From Candidatus Bathyarchaeota archaeon (lineage in GTDB: Archaea; Thermoproteota; Bathyarchaeia; Bathyarchaeales; Bathycorpusculaceae): a stretch of 64,000 bases of DNA. Each line of letters opens with the position of its first letter. Position 1 is the stretch's first letter. The stretch is from the NCBI GenBank assembly GCA_026014735.1, contig JAOZHT010000002.1, positions 1 through 64,000 on the forward strand. The letters run 5' to 3'. A program made the translations under genes and the position numbers. Of the stretch, positions 24,599 through 33,715 are shown piece by piece. The notes beneath the pieces are model-generated. The model worked only from the letters and a program-made list of their open reading frames with translations, was not told the DNA's origin and made no database searches.

Positions 24599-26553
24599 AA
24601 ACCCAAGCCGTACTCCTCGCACTTCTGATGCTAACCAGCATTTTCGGAGCCTGCCTACCCATAGAAGCCCAGCCTACCCTCACGCCACATGAAGACCCCA
24701 CCGCCACCAAGAGCAGCATAGACGCTTACTCCTTTCTGATAGAGTATGCAGACATATTTGCACTCATGGCAAACAGGAAGTACCAGAACGCAAGCGACCT
24801 AAGTGAGCAGCTAAGCCACATAACCGTTCCCCCGGACCTAAGCTACATCATCAGCCGCTACAACCAACTCACCCAGCAACTCATCACTACCCTAAGCGAC
24901 CTGCAAAGGTCACTGGACACTGCCTCTAAGATGCTGGATCAAAACAGGCTCAGCGAAGTAGGACCAGCCCTTGACCGCGCAGGCGTCTTGGTGGCAAAAG
25001 CCCAGATTCTACTCGATGACCTCAAAGACGCAACCGCCATCTTAAGCCAGAAAATCGGCGTTTATGCAGGGGCAGGTCAAAGCAAAATCAGTGAAGCCTA
25101 CAGCCAACTGCAAGCCATGCTGCAGCGGCTTAAAGACCTCATCGACCTCTACCATCAGCTCCTGCAGCGGGCAAACCAAAGAGAACAGGAAATCAGAGCC
25201 CAAAACCTCAAAGCCACCAGCCTAACCCTAGCGCTCAATAGAACCCGATGCTTTGTCGGCGGCACCATAACCGCATCTGGCCACCTAACCGCAGGCGACG
25301 GATTGGGCAGTCGCAGGGTAGAGCTGCTTTTGGATGGAAAACAAGTAACAACAGCCACCACCGGGCAAGACGGCGCCTACTCGGCGGCGATTAAACTCCC
25401 CTACAGGTACGTTGACTCGGTTTCGATCTACGCGCTTTATACCCCGGTGGGCAACGACAAAGAGTCTTACCTAGCGGCGATAAGCTCCACAATCAAAGTT
25501 AAGGTCCTATACTACAAAACCCTCCTAGAGGTCTCCGCGCCCACCGTAGCCTACCCAGGGTTATCGATGACCGTCAGCGGCAAAGTCACAGCTCAAGACG
25601 GCACAGCGCAAAGTGAACGGCAAATCAAGGTTTACCTCGACGGCGCATTAAAAGCGCAGGGAAAAACCAGCCTTAACGGAACATGCAGCATCAAATTCAC
25701 CGTTGACGCATCGGCGAAGCTGGGGAACCACAGTTTAACCGTAACTGCCCAGGCAAGCGGCCTATATGCGCCGGCTGCAGAAACACGAAGCTTCAGAATA
25801 CAGAAAATGGCAACGTATCTCCAATTGGATGCCCCCCAGTTTGTTCTGCTTCCAACGCAAATTCAAGTCACCGGAACCGTAAAATCAGCCACCAAACCCC
25901 TAAGCGGGGCAACAGTGCAGTTGAGTTTCATCAACTTCACAACCGCAGCCAAAACCGCAAGCGACGGAAGCTTCAACATAACGATGGATGCCCCTTTAAA
26001 CACGGCTTTGGCGGGCTACCAAGAACTCACCATCAGTGCCCATCCCTCGGAACCATGGCAAGCGGCTGCCCAATTAAAAGCCAATGTTCTTGCTTTAAAT
26101 TCGGTGAGTACAGGCCTTGCTTTGGCGTCGTCTCTCTCCGTGTTTGCCGTCGCATACATGAAGCTATCGAAAACAGGGAAGAAACAGATGCCCATACTCC
26201 AAGCTAAGGAGGAAAGCAGCATAGAAACGACCCTGCAGAAGGCGCCGACCACAATACCGACTCTGCCCCAGGTTAAGCTCCAAGGAGCAAGAGGAGCAAT
26301 CCTGCAAGCCTACGTTGAAGCCCTCGCCGCCGTCCAGTCAGCAACAGGCGCCACATTAACAATTAACATGACACTACGAGAGTATACCAAGATAACTTGC
26401 CCACGCATTGGAGCTGCCGGCAAACTCTTCGAATCCCTAACCATGCAGGCAGAGAAAAGCCTCTACTCGCCCCACACACCCCAACCAGAAGAGTTGCAGA
26501 GGGCAGAGGAACACAAAGAAGCCATAAGGAGGATCCTAGGTGCTGCCAAGTAA
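24595..26553 (+). CDS. Secreted Ig-repeat protein with C-terminal DUF4129-like domain
   Basis: 652 aa. Signal peptide (1-22); an extracytoplasmic helical/coiled-coil domain (~35-205); three Ig-like or carboxypeptidase-regulatory-like beta repeats (~205-490; segments TLALNRTRCFVGGTITASG, LLEVSAPTVAYPGLSMTVSG, LQLDAPQFVLLPTQIQVTG); a membrane segment (~503-522); and a cytoplasmic C-terminal domain with GARGAILQAYVEALAAV and LREYTK. That last part matches DUF4129, which is regularly linked to MoxR/DUF58/transglutaminase loci. It probably reads or organises the cell surface and couples to MoxR inside. It overlaps both neighbours. Confidence 0.75.
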   Translation: MKTQAVLLALLMLTSIFGACLPIEAQPTLTPHEDPTATKSSIDAYSFLIEYADIFALMANRKYQNASDLSEQLSHITVPPDLSYIISRYNQLTQQLITTLSDLQRSLDTASKMLDQNRLSEVGPALDRAGVLVAKAQILLDDLKDATAILSQKIGVYAGAGQSKISEAYSQLQAMLQRLKDLIDLYHQLLQRANQREQEIRAQNLKATSLTLALNRTRCFVGGTITASGHLTAGDGLGSRRVELLLDGKQVTTATTGQDGAYSAAIKLPYRYVDSVSIYALYTPVGNDKESYLAAISSTIKVKVLYYKTLLEVSAPTVAYPGLSMTVSGKVTAQDGTAQSERQIKVYLDGALKAQGKTSLNGTCSIKFTVDASAKLGNHSLTVTAQASGLYAPAAETRSFRIQKMATYLQLDAPQFVLLPTQIQVTGTVKSATKPLSGATVQLSFINFTTAAKTASDGSFNITMDAPLNTALAGYQELTISAHPSEPWQAAAQLKANVLALNSVSTGLALASSLSVFAVAYMKLSKTGKKQMPILQAKEESSIETTLQKAPTTIPTLPQVKLQGARGAILQAYVEALAAVQSATGATLTINMTLREYTKITCPRIGAAGKLFESLTMQAEKSLYSPHTPQPEELQRAEEHKEAIRRILGAAK

Positions 26554-27430
26554 ACTCCTGATGCTTTCAACACTGCTGATACTGCTTTTGGCATCTGCAA
26601 TCGTGTGGTTTTATCCACCCACCGGAGATTTCCGCTTGGAAAACCCCTTCTGGAATGGGCTGCAAAAATACACCCAGCAAGCCCAAGCCACACCCTTAAC
26701 CTCGCTGACTAATTTGCCCGCCGACCAAAAAGAAACAGCGCTGATCCTGATCCCATACAGCCCCTTCACAGCAGCTGAACTGGCACAAATCCGAAACTAC
26801 GTTACAGAGGGCGGAACCCTCATCCTGCTTGATGATTACGGATACGGAAACCAAGTCTTAACCAGCTTAGATGTTAACATAAAGTTCACTGGGCAACCGC
26901 TGCTTGACCCACTCTTTAACTACCAAAATAAGATGCTGCCAAAAATAACCGACTTAGCTACAACGCCCCTATCGGCAAACGTAAGCAGCATCACCTTCAA
27001 CCACGCAACCGCCCTACAAGTCGAGGACGCCACGATAGCAGCGAAATCCTCTATCTTCAGCTTTCTAGACACAAACGACAACCAAGAACACGGCGAGTCC
27101 GAACCCACAGGACCCTTCCCCATGGTTGCCTACACAAAACTGGAACAGGGCTACGTGGTAGCTGTGGCGGATCCAAGCCTGCTCATCAACAGCATGATAA
27201 ACCTAGACGGCAACCTCCAATTCATCCACAACGCCGCAGCACTCCAAACCAGCAACCCCAAAATCTACATCGACCAAACCCACCTGCCCACCATGCCCAT
27301 CTATGGCGCCAAAACCGTCTTAGCCACCATCTACGGTGCAGCGGCATCTCCACTGGGAACCATCCTTGTATTTGCAGCCCTACTCACAGTCACGTTTTAT
27401 CCAATGTGGAAAAAGGTGAAAAAATCATGA
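26540..27430 (+). CDS. DUF4350-like membrane protein
   Basis: 296 aa, from GTG 26540 inside the end of the preceding gene. An N-terminal membrane anchor (~5-25), an extracytoplasmic domain with LILIPYSPFTAAELAQIRNYVTEGGTLILLDDYGYGNQ, the GATase1-like fold of DUF4350, and a C-terminal membrane segment (~268-290). DUF4350 proteins accompany MoxR and DUF58 in many genomes; biochemical function is unknown. The catalytic Cys of amidotransferases is absent, so it is likely a binding module. Its stop overlaps the start of moxR (ATGA). Confidence 0.78.
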   Translation: MLPSKLLMLSTLLILLLASAIVWFYPPTGDFRLENPFWNGLQKYTQQAQATPLTSLTNLPADQKETALILIPYSPFTAAELAQIRNYVTEGGTLILLDDYGYGNQVLTSLDVNIKFTGQPLLDPLFNYQNKMLPKITDLATTPLSANVSSITFNHATALQVEDATIAAKSSIFSFLDTNDNQEHGESEPTGPFPMVAYTKLEQGYVVAVADPSLLINSMINLDGNLQFIHNAAALQTSNPKIYIDQTHLPTMPIYGAKTVLATIYGAAASPLGTILVFAALLTVTFYPMWKKVKKS

Positions 27431-28383
27431 ATCAAACCCTAACCCAACAAGAAACAAACCTTGAATTGTCCGCAAAAATCCTAAACGAAATCTCAAAAGT
27501 CGTCATCGACAAACAAGACATCCAAGAACTACTCCTAACCGCCCTGCTAAGCGAAGGCCACATCCTAATCGAAGGGCTACCCGGCACAGCTAAAACGCTG
27601 CTGGCAAAAACCTTCGCCCACGTCATCGGCGGACAATTCAAACGCATACAATTCACCCCCGACATGCTCCCCGCAGACGTCACAGGCTTCTACCTCTACA
27701 CCCCAGACGGCAAAACACGTCTAATCGAAGGCCCCCTCTTCACCAACGTCGTCTTATGCGACGAATTAAACCGCACAACCCCCCGCACCCAAGCCGCCCT
27801 CATCGAAGCCATGCAGGAAAAACAAGTCACAATCGAAGGCGAAACACGCATCCTCCCCAAACCATTCATGGTCATCGCCAGCCAGCTGCCCTACGGCTCA
27901 GAAGGCACTTACCCGCTAACTGAGGTGCAGGCAGACCGATTCATGTTCCGCGCCTGGAGCGATTATCTGGGCAAAGAATACGAAGAACAAATACTTGGCA
28001 GAATCGACTACATCGAACAACCCGACATACACCCCATTATCACTCTAGAAGAAATCATGCAGCTCCAGCAAGAAGTAAAAAAGGTTTTTGTCTCAGAAAA
28101 AGTCCGAGACTACATACTATCCTTGGTTGTTCAGTCACGCCAAGACCCCGACGTGCTGACGGGCCCAAGCACAAGAGCCAGCATCGCACTCTTCAAAGGC
28201 GCCCGAGCCAACGCGTATCTATCGGGCAGAGACTACGTCCTCCCAGACGACGTGAAAAAACTAATACACCCAGTCCTAGACCACCGCATCCGAATAAAAC
28301 CCGAAGCCGAAATGGAAGATGTAACAGTAAACACCATCATCGAACGCCTCATCAAAGAGGTCCCAGTACCAAAAATCGATTAA
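27427..28383 (+). CDS. MoxR-family AAA+ ATPase
   Basis: 318 aa from ATG 27427, which overlaps the previous stop and has AGGTGA ~9 bases upstream; the in-frame ATG at 27406 is less likely. Walker A is GLPGTAKT (residues 50-57, the Ala-for-Gly form usual in MoxR), Walker B LCDELNRT, then TPRTQAALIEAMQEKQVT, sensor 1 and arginine finger EVQADRFMFR, and sensor 2 TRASIALFKGARA. A chaperone-like ATPase thought to remodel or activate partner proteins, typically the VWA/DUF58 protein encoded next to it. Confidence 0.95.
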   Translation: MNQTLTQQETNLELSAKILNEISKVVIDKQDIQELLLTALLSEGHILIEGLPGTAKTLLAKTFAHVIGGQFKRIQFTPDMLPADVTGFYLYTPDGKTRLIEGPLFTNVVLCDELNRTTPRTQAALIEAMQEKQVTIEGETRILPKPFMVIASQLPYGSEGTYPLTEVQADRFMFRAWSDYLGKEYEEQILGRIDYIEQPDIHPIITLEEIMQLQQEVKKVFVSEKVRDYILSLVVQSRQDPDVLTGPSTRASIALFKGARANAYLSGRDYVLPDDVKKLIHPVLDHRIRIKPEAEMEDVTVNTIIERLIKEVPVPKID

Positions 28384-28403
28384 TCCACCCAGAGAAACAA
28401 AAC

Positions 28404-29945
28404 ATGCCCACAATTAACCTGAAAACCGCCGCTGCAAAAACCTACCTTATAGCAGTCATCATAGTGGGCATGCTGGTTTCGCCGCTTCCCCAGCTTGCAT
28501 TAGCCATCGCGCTGCTCGCAGTCCAGCTATACATCGCCTACAAGCCCCCGGTCCCCAAAATCAACATGGCGCTAACCTTTGGCACGCTGGTTCTTGCGCC
28601 TCTAACACTGGTGCCGCTTCTGGGCAGCCTTTCAGCATTTCTCATGAGTCCCGCGGTTTACCTGCTAGACAGGAACCTGCGGGAAAATGCGTCAAACCAA
28701 ACCTTCAAAACCACAAAATCCATGCGTACCCCAACGCATACATTAATTGGTCTCACAGCCGCCCTCGGCGCGGTTCTTGTTGCTGCTCTCATACTGCAAA
28801 ATCTGCCCCTCATATTCGCCGGATCCATTCTGCTGATTTACCTGACAGCAGCACTAACAGTCAGCTACCGCAGAATCCCACAAACCCCCCTCAAAGAAAC
28901 CAAAACATGGAACAGAATCCTAGTCGGTGAAACCGAAAACACATCCATCAACATCCAAACGGAAGCGAAACTGCCGCTAACCATCACCATAGCAGCCGCC
29001 CAGCCATGGATACGGCCTAAACCAGAAAAACTCGCCCTGAAGCCAAAGAGCCAAGCGCAGATAGAGGTAACCTACACGCCGCCGCTTGCAGGACCCACAA
29101 AACTCCAGCTTCAAACCATCGCTCTTGACCCATGGGGACTCATGCAGACCAACCAGACACTGCAGCCTGTGGACCTGCATATAATTCCCAGAGCAAAGTA
29201 TGCACGGTGGCTAGCCAAAAAGTACCTTGAGCAAACCGCATCGGGAGCAGGCTCCAGCGGGTCGGCGCCGCCGCCCAGAGCCATCAAGGTAGCTCGAAGC
29301 GGCGTGGAATTCTACGGCAGCCGACTCTACCAGCCCGGCGACCGACTAAAAAATGTGGATTGGAAACATACCCTGATGCTTGATGAGCTGATTGTGAAAG
29401 AATACGCAGGCGCACAGGGTACGCCAACCATAATCGTGGCAGATTTAACCGCCAAGGATGCGCAAAGCGCAGATAAACTCATCTACAACGTCGTTATGGC
29501 TGCGTTAACTGCGGCAACGGAGTCCCTGCCCTCGGGGCTGGCATGCTTTAACCGAAAAGAAGTCCTAGCCGCGACGCCGCCGACGAATCCACGCGAAACC
29601 CTCAAGAAAACCCTACAGATAACACAGAAAATAACTGTGGCTGAGGCACCACAGAAGGTTATGCAGCCAACAGATATCAAGAGACTCAAAAGAACAATAA
29701 AAGGACTCAGCAAAACCGAGACAGAACCCTCAGAGAGGTTCACGGAAATATTAGAGTTCGAAGTTGAAGCACTCCAAAGCGCAACTAAAATGCATCCCGC
29801 AACCGAGGCTCTCAAAAAATGCGTAGAGAGGTCACCTGCACCCACCATGTTAACGGTGGCGTCAACTGGAAGCGGAGATACGGAAGCTTTGACAGTGGCG
29901 CTGGAGATTCTAAAAGCAAAAGGCTACAGCATAGTCACTATCTAA
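28404..29945 (+). CDS. DUF58-domain membrane protein, MoxR partner
   Basis: 513 aa. Four predicted membrane segments in the N-terminal half (~15-50, 55-75, 105-150), a beta domain (~170-265), then the DUF58 signature: GVEFYGSRLYQPGD with Tyr309, NVDWKHT and LIVKEYAG, followed by a VWA-like fold with TIIVADLTAKDAQSADKL, where the MIDAS DxSxS is degenerate. It ends the operon 20 bases after moxR. The C-terminal third is duplicated downstream as two decayed copies. Likely role: a membrane platform for MoxR-driven assembly of surface components; not proven. Confidence 0.9.
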   Translation: MPTINLKTAAAKTYLIAVIIVGMLVSPLPQLALAIALLAVQLYIAYKPPVPKINMALTFGTLVLAPLTLVPLLGSLSAFLMSPAVYLLDRNLRENASNQTFKTTKSMRTPTHTLIGLTAALGAVLVAALILQNLPLIFAGSILLIYLTAALTVSYRRIPQTPLKETKTWNRILVGETENTSINIQTEAKLPLTITIAAAQPWIRPKPEKLALKPKSQAQIEVTYTPPLAGPTKLQLQTIALDPWGLMQTNQTLQPVDLHIIPRAKYARWLAKKYLEQTASGAGSSGSAPPPRAIKVARSGVEFYGSRLYQPGDRLKNVDWKHTLMLDELIVKEYAGAQGTPTIIVADLTAKDAQSADKLIYNVVMAALTAATESLPSGLACFNRKEVLAATPPTNPRETLKKTLQITQKITVAEAPQKVMQPTDIKRLKRTIKGLSKTETEPSERFTEILEFEVEALQSATKMHPATEALKKCVERSPAPTMLTVASTGSGDTEALTVALEILKAKGYSIVTI

Positions 29946-30508
29946 AAGGCGCTCTTTAGCTATCTACCGAGGGGATACGGATACATATACAAAATGCATA
30001 TACGCTTTGCATATTTGGAGCAACGTTTCTGGGTTGCATTAGCAGGCTATAGGGTTTGTATGACAACTAACAATCTTAATAGTGGATGTAGATGGTTTTG
30101 TTAGTTCACTATTTTTCACTTACCGATACACTAGGACCATTTTTTAACCAATAGAAAGTGTGCTTTTTTAGACTGTTTTCTCGCTTTGAAGCCCACTTAA
30201 TCCATGCATTAGAACTCAGTATTTCTGTAATACAAAAAAATGCGGATTCCAACTTTAAAGGAGATATTTTTGTTGCTTTCTTTTTTGGCGAGAGCACTCT
30301 TTTTGAAAAAGTGCCTAAAACAACGTGCAATTGAAATAAGTCTTGCTTTTAAAAAAGATACCAGTTTTTGTTAGTCTGTTAGAAGTAGAACAGCGGATGT
30401 TTTTGTTTTCTGGATGAGCCTGTTTTGAATTGCTTTTTTGGTTTGGCGTTTGTAGCTTTTGTTTGTTGCGTCTGGATTAGTCATTAATCGGTCAGAAAAG
30501 GTTTGGGC
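29946..30508. other. Non-coding spacer after the MoxR operon
   Basis: AT-rich DNA separating the intact DUF58 gene from its first decayed copy. A TGCATATACGCTTTGCATAT element is at 29995-30014. Short open frames have no recognisable protein features. It is probably degraded gene material. Confidence 0.5.
29995..30014. repeat. Inverted-repeat element, copy 1
   Basis: TGCATATACGCTTTGCATAT, flanked by ATGCATAT arms, lies 50 bases after the stop of the intact DUF58 gene. A near-identical element (one base different) lies 56 bases after the stop of the first pseudogene copy, so it belongs to the duplicated unit. It could be a terminator-like or regulatory palindrome. Confidence 0.7.
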
Positions 30509-30763
30509 AACAATAATAAAAGGACTTAGCAAACCCGAGACGAAGCCGTCAGAGAGGTTCACGGTAATATTAGAGTTTGAACACGGAGCTATCCAAACCT
30601 CCGCCAAAACGCACCCAGCAACAGAGGCAATCAACAAAAGCACACAGAAAACCCCGCGTCAGGAATAATAACTGCGGCATCAACAGGAAGCGCAGACGCA
30701 GATGCGCTATCGGTGACGCTGGAGAAACACAAAGAACAAGGCTACATCATAGTAACAATATAA
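30509..30763 (+). pseudogene. Decayed C-terminal copy of the DUF58 gene (copy 2)
   Basis: Matches the last ~255 bases of the intact gene (29693-29945). The words AAAGGACT(C/T)AGCAAA, TCAGAGAGGTTCACGG and AATATTAGAGTT are shared, and the protein end SVTLE..KEQGYIIVTI parallels TVALE..KAKGYSIVTI. An in-frame TAA at ~30667 and a frame change at ~30660 break it, and no N-terminal part or start is present. It ends with the same distance to the palindromic element as the intact gene. Confidence 0.85.
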
Positions 30764-31492
30764 GCTTGCAGGCTAATTGGGCAGCAAGTGTGCGTAATTT
30801 TCTCCAAACAGAACAAGGTGCATATACGGTTTGCATATACAATCGAGCGGGGGTTATCGTAAAACATGGCTTCTTTGGAGATTCTATGATTTTTGCTTTG
30901 TGCCGTTGTGGGCACTAAATTGCTTTTCAGGTTATGTATGTTTGTGGCGATACGCTATTTTTCTTCACTTTCTATGTTAGTTTTTTCGGTTGTCGTTGTT
31001 AGTGTATGTCGGGTTGGTTTTTCGGGGGTTGACTTCTTCAGCGCGTCAACGCATGCTATAAAAACCACCAGTGTTTTCTCTACCGCTATTCTTTTCAGAC
31101 AAAGTTTATTCTGTAACGCAAGCCCTAAACCAAACATCCACCCTTTTCCGTTAGGGCGGTCAAGCTAAACTGTTAGCCTTCGAGAACTTAGTTAAAAGAA
31201 ATGGAGATGCTGATAAGCTAAACCTCACTAAACTGGCTGCCGACGACTGGCAGAACCGATGAAGAATGGATTGTTCATGTATAAACGCATATGGTCGCAG
31301 CACTTCAGGTTAACAAGCGCCATTAACTATTCCCCGATGATTCCAGTTACCGATTTGCTAAGCCGCTATTTTACGGTGAATACGCCAAAGAGAATTATCG
31401 ATAATCACGAAGAAAGCTCTCGAGCGTTAGTAACCTCGGACTTGATGTTGCTATCGAGTATTTGCCGAATGCCTAACGAGTCAAGAAAACCC
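30764..31492. other. Degraded intergenic DNA with a short coding-like remnant
   Basis: About 730 bases between the two DUF58 remnants. A plus frame around 31165-31262 reads FENLVKRNGDADKLNLTKL and ends in TGA at 31260-31262, which looks like a fragment of a former gene of unknown family. I see nothing intact. Confidence 0.4.
30819..30838. repeat. Inverted-repeat element, copy 2
   Basis: TGCATATACGGTTTGCATAT, one base different from the element at 29995-30014 and at nearly the same distance from the stop of its DUF58 copy. Confidence 0.7.
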
Positions 31493-31746
31493 GTCTATGG
31501 CTGCGTTAACTGCAGCAACCGAGTCGCTACCGTCGGGGGGACGGAACCACGCCGACTAACTCAAGGGAACCCTCAAAGCAGCCCTCAAAACAACAGAGAA
31601 AACAACCATAAACCCACAACCAACCAAAACCATCCAGCCCGCACAAATCCAGAAACTCAAAAGAACAATAAAAAGACTCAACACCGAGCAGACCTAAGTT
31701 ATAGGAAAAAACTCAAAGGGAGGGCTGTAGCGTAATCACAGTCTAA
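31493..31746 (+). pseudogene. Decayed C-terminal copy of the DUF58 gene (copy 3)
   Basis: Begins with ATGGCTGCGTTAACTGC(A/G)GCAAC, the same text as 29495 onward in the intact gene, has lost ~25 bases after CCGTCGGGG, then follows the intact gene through CTCAAAAGAACAATAAAA and is truncated again before the final TAATCACAGTCTAA, which matches the intact end. Several in-frame stops are present. It is a different set of deletions from copy 2, so the two copies decayed independently. Confidence 0.8.
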
Positions 31747-31858
31747 AACCAATGTAGGTTGCGTGCTTATGCGAATGAGTGGTAATCCGCCTTTGCGGAA
31801 AATTTGTCCGAAAAGTACGCGCGATATAGGCGATAACAAGTTTTAAAGCCTACAGGTT

Positions 31859-32815
31859 TTAGGGCCCTGCTAATTGAAGATGTTTTAAGTGAGTTAATAT
31901 TTCGTCTTTTCGGGGAAAGCCGCGTGCCCCTACATTAGATACAACCTTTGAAGCGTACCAATTTGCCAAATCTGAGATTAATTCTAAAGAAAGCCTCTTA
32001 CACTCACCATAAATAACAGCGGAAATGAAAGCATCCCCCGCGCCAGTAGTATCAATTGCATCAACCTCGTATGCAGGACTCTTAATAATACGACTTTTTG
32101 TCATCATGACTGACCCTTCACCACCGAGCTTTAAACAAGAAAAATTAGTCCATTGCTGCAATTTCGTTATTATTAGGTCGATATCTCGAGTACCGACTAA
32201 TTCACATGCTTCTTCAAAGTTAAGACACAGAATATCGCTTGATTTGATAAGATTCAAACACAGTGTTTTATTTTGGGCTATAATATTATGAGCCCCTGGA
32301 TCAAAGGCTATCTTGGTTTTCGCTCGTTTTGCAATTTCTATCGCTCTCAAAATAGCTTTTTTTTGGTTTTCCGAAATGATAGAATATCCTACGATATAGA
32401 GATATTTTGATTCCTCTATTAGCTGCTGATTTTTCGTTATTTCATCATCCGTAAGGTTGCTGTTCGCCCCTCTGAAAACTTCGAATGATCTTTCACCATT
32501 GGGCTCAATGAAAGAAATTGCAATGCCAGTTGGAAGACTGTCATCAAATATTAATTTCGATACAACGCTATTTAACTTCAGGTCTGAATCATACATTTCA
32601 CCCAACACATCGTTACCTGCTTTACCTATAAAAGCGGTGGTTAGGCCAAACAGAGACATACCGACCGCAACATTTCCACCGCCCCCATGTGTAATTTTGG
32701 CAAATGCCATTTCCGAAACACCTCCGCGATAAACACAATTCTGCCAAGATGGTTTCTGAGCGATAACGTCAAAGAAAACATCTCCAATAACTGTGCAATC
32801 AAAAAAACGACTCAT
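31859..32815 (-). CDS. PfkB-family sugar/nucleoside kinase
   Basis: 318 aa. Ribokinase fold: N-terminal substrate motif GGGGNVAVGMSLFGLTTAFIGKAGND, and the C-terminal anion-hole/catalytic motif DAIDTTGAGDAFISAVIYGE with the catalytic Asp in GAGD. It phosphorylates a sugar hydroxyl with ATP; the substrate is unknown. Its position as the last gene of the polysaccharide cluster suggests a sugar such as a heptose (the HldE kinase domain is of this family) or fructose, but adenosine-type substrates cannot be excluded. More AT-rich than the housekeeping genes. Confidence 0.88.
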   Translation of the reverse strand: MSRFFDCTVIGDVFFDVIAQKPSWQNCVYRGGVSEMAFAKITHGGGGNVAVGMSLFGLTTAFIGKAGNDVLGEMYDSDLKLNSVVSKLIFDDSLPTGIAISFIEPNGERSFEVFRGANSNLTDDEITKNQQLIEESKYLYIVGYSIISENQKKAILRAIEIAKRAKTKIAFDPGAHNIIAQNKTLCLNLIKSSDILCLNFEEACELVGTRDIDLIITKLQQWTNFSCLKLGGEGSVMMTKSRIIKSPAYEVDAIDTTGAGDAFISAVIYGECKRLSLELISDLANWYASKVVSNVGARGFPRKDEILTHLKHLQLAGP

Positions 32816-32863
32816 AAATAGTCATTCATGGGTATGTAACAACAAAGGAAAGCCACTAAAACG

Positions 32864-33568
32864 TCATTTTTGCCCGTCTATAAAAAGATGCTTTTCAAAT
32901 ACATGTCTGCGTCTTTCGCTAATATGAATGTTAATAAAACCAGCTTTATTCATCATTTCTTCCAGCTCGGCTTTTTTATAATACCTAATGTTTATGGTAT
33001 CGTTTGCTTCTGGTTCTGCTGAAATAGACAATGAGCGATGCTTGATCTTCAGCAATAAGGAAAAAAACCATTTAGGAACGTTCAAACTGGTTATTTGAAA
33101 TCTAAATATCCCCTGTTTTTTTAATACTCTAAAAGCCTCTTGTAAGTAATTGGCTGTCACAGATCTAGGAAGGTGTTGGAAGACAGTATAAGAGACAACC
33201 ATATCAAACTCATTATCTGAAAAAATGCGTAAATCTGACCCATTAGATGTCTGTAGGGATATATTACTAAAACTGGTAAGTCTGGTTTTCCCGAGGGATA
33301 TCATTTCATCTGAAACGTCAACTCCAAAAACCTCATGAAATAGAGGTGCTAAATATGGTTCAAGCCTACCAATACCACATCCTATGTTAAGCAGCTTCAT
33401 TTTTTCAAAGGGAAGATAGGTTAACCCAGAAAGTAACCTCGCAGCATCTTCTTTTCCCGAGTTATCAAAATCGAGAGGATCTGAAGAAGGGCGCACCCAA
33501 TTGATGGCATCTTCTTTCGCACGGTTATTCCAATCCGCACGCATTTTCCCATCCACTTTTTCCATCAT
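32864..33568 (-). CDS. SAM-dependent methyltransferase (glycan cluster)
   Basis: 234 aa from ATG 33568, 9 bases after GGAGG; the longer frame to 33598 would start before that site. Class I fold: motif I MKLLNIGCGIGRLEPYL, motif II VFGVDVSDEM and post-motif FDMVVSYTVFQHL. In surface-glycan clusters such enzymes methylate sugars or lipid-linked intermediates. The acceptor is unknown. Confidence 0.82.
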   Translation of the reverse strand: MMEKVDGKMRADWNNRAKEDAINWVRPSSDPLDFDNSGKEDAARLLSGLTYLPFEKMKLLNIGCGIGRLEPYLAPLFHEVFGVDVSDEMISLGKTRLTSFSNISLQTSNGSDLRIFSDNEFDMVVSYTVFQHLPRSVTANYLQEAFRVLKKQGIFRFQITSLNVPKWFFSLLLKIKHRSLSISAEPEANDTINIRYYKKAELEEMMNKAGFINIHISERRRHVFEKHLFIDGQK

Positions 33569-33715
33569 ATAAAGCAACCTCCACTGACAAATAACCACTC
33601 ATATAGTAGCAGGACTATTAACCGCATCTAACCACCCGCCCCTTTATTAACATTTGCAAAAAAAAAATTTGAAATACCAAATTTGATCATATCCACAACT
33701 AAGGAAAAAAAATTT

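Noticed and set aside
23558-30015. CRISPR array or direct-repeat spacer structure
   Set aside because: I looked for regularly spaced identical repeats of ~25-40 bases in the whole window and saw none; repeats found are the DUF58 copies and the palindromic element only.
30109-30643. Small minus-strand ORFs near the DUF58 remnants
   Set aside because: One is antisense to the decayed DUF58 copy and resembles only the antisense of the intact gene; the other has no features.
31859-32815. Reading the PfkB kinase as the HldE heptose kinase
   Set aside because: The cluster already has an HddA-type kinase, and the PfkB motif alone does not identify the sugar. Mentioned only as a possibility.
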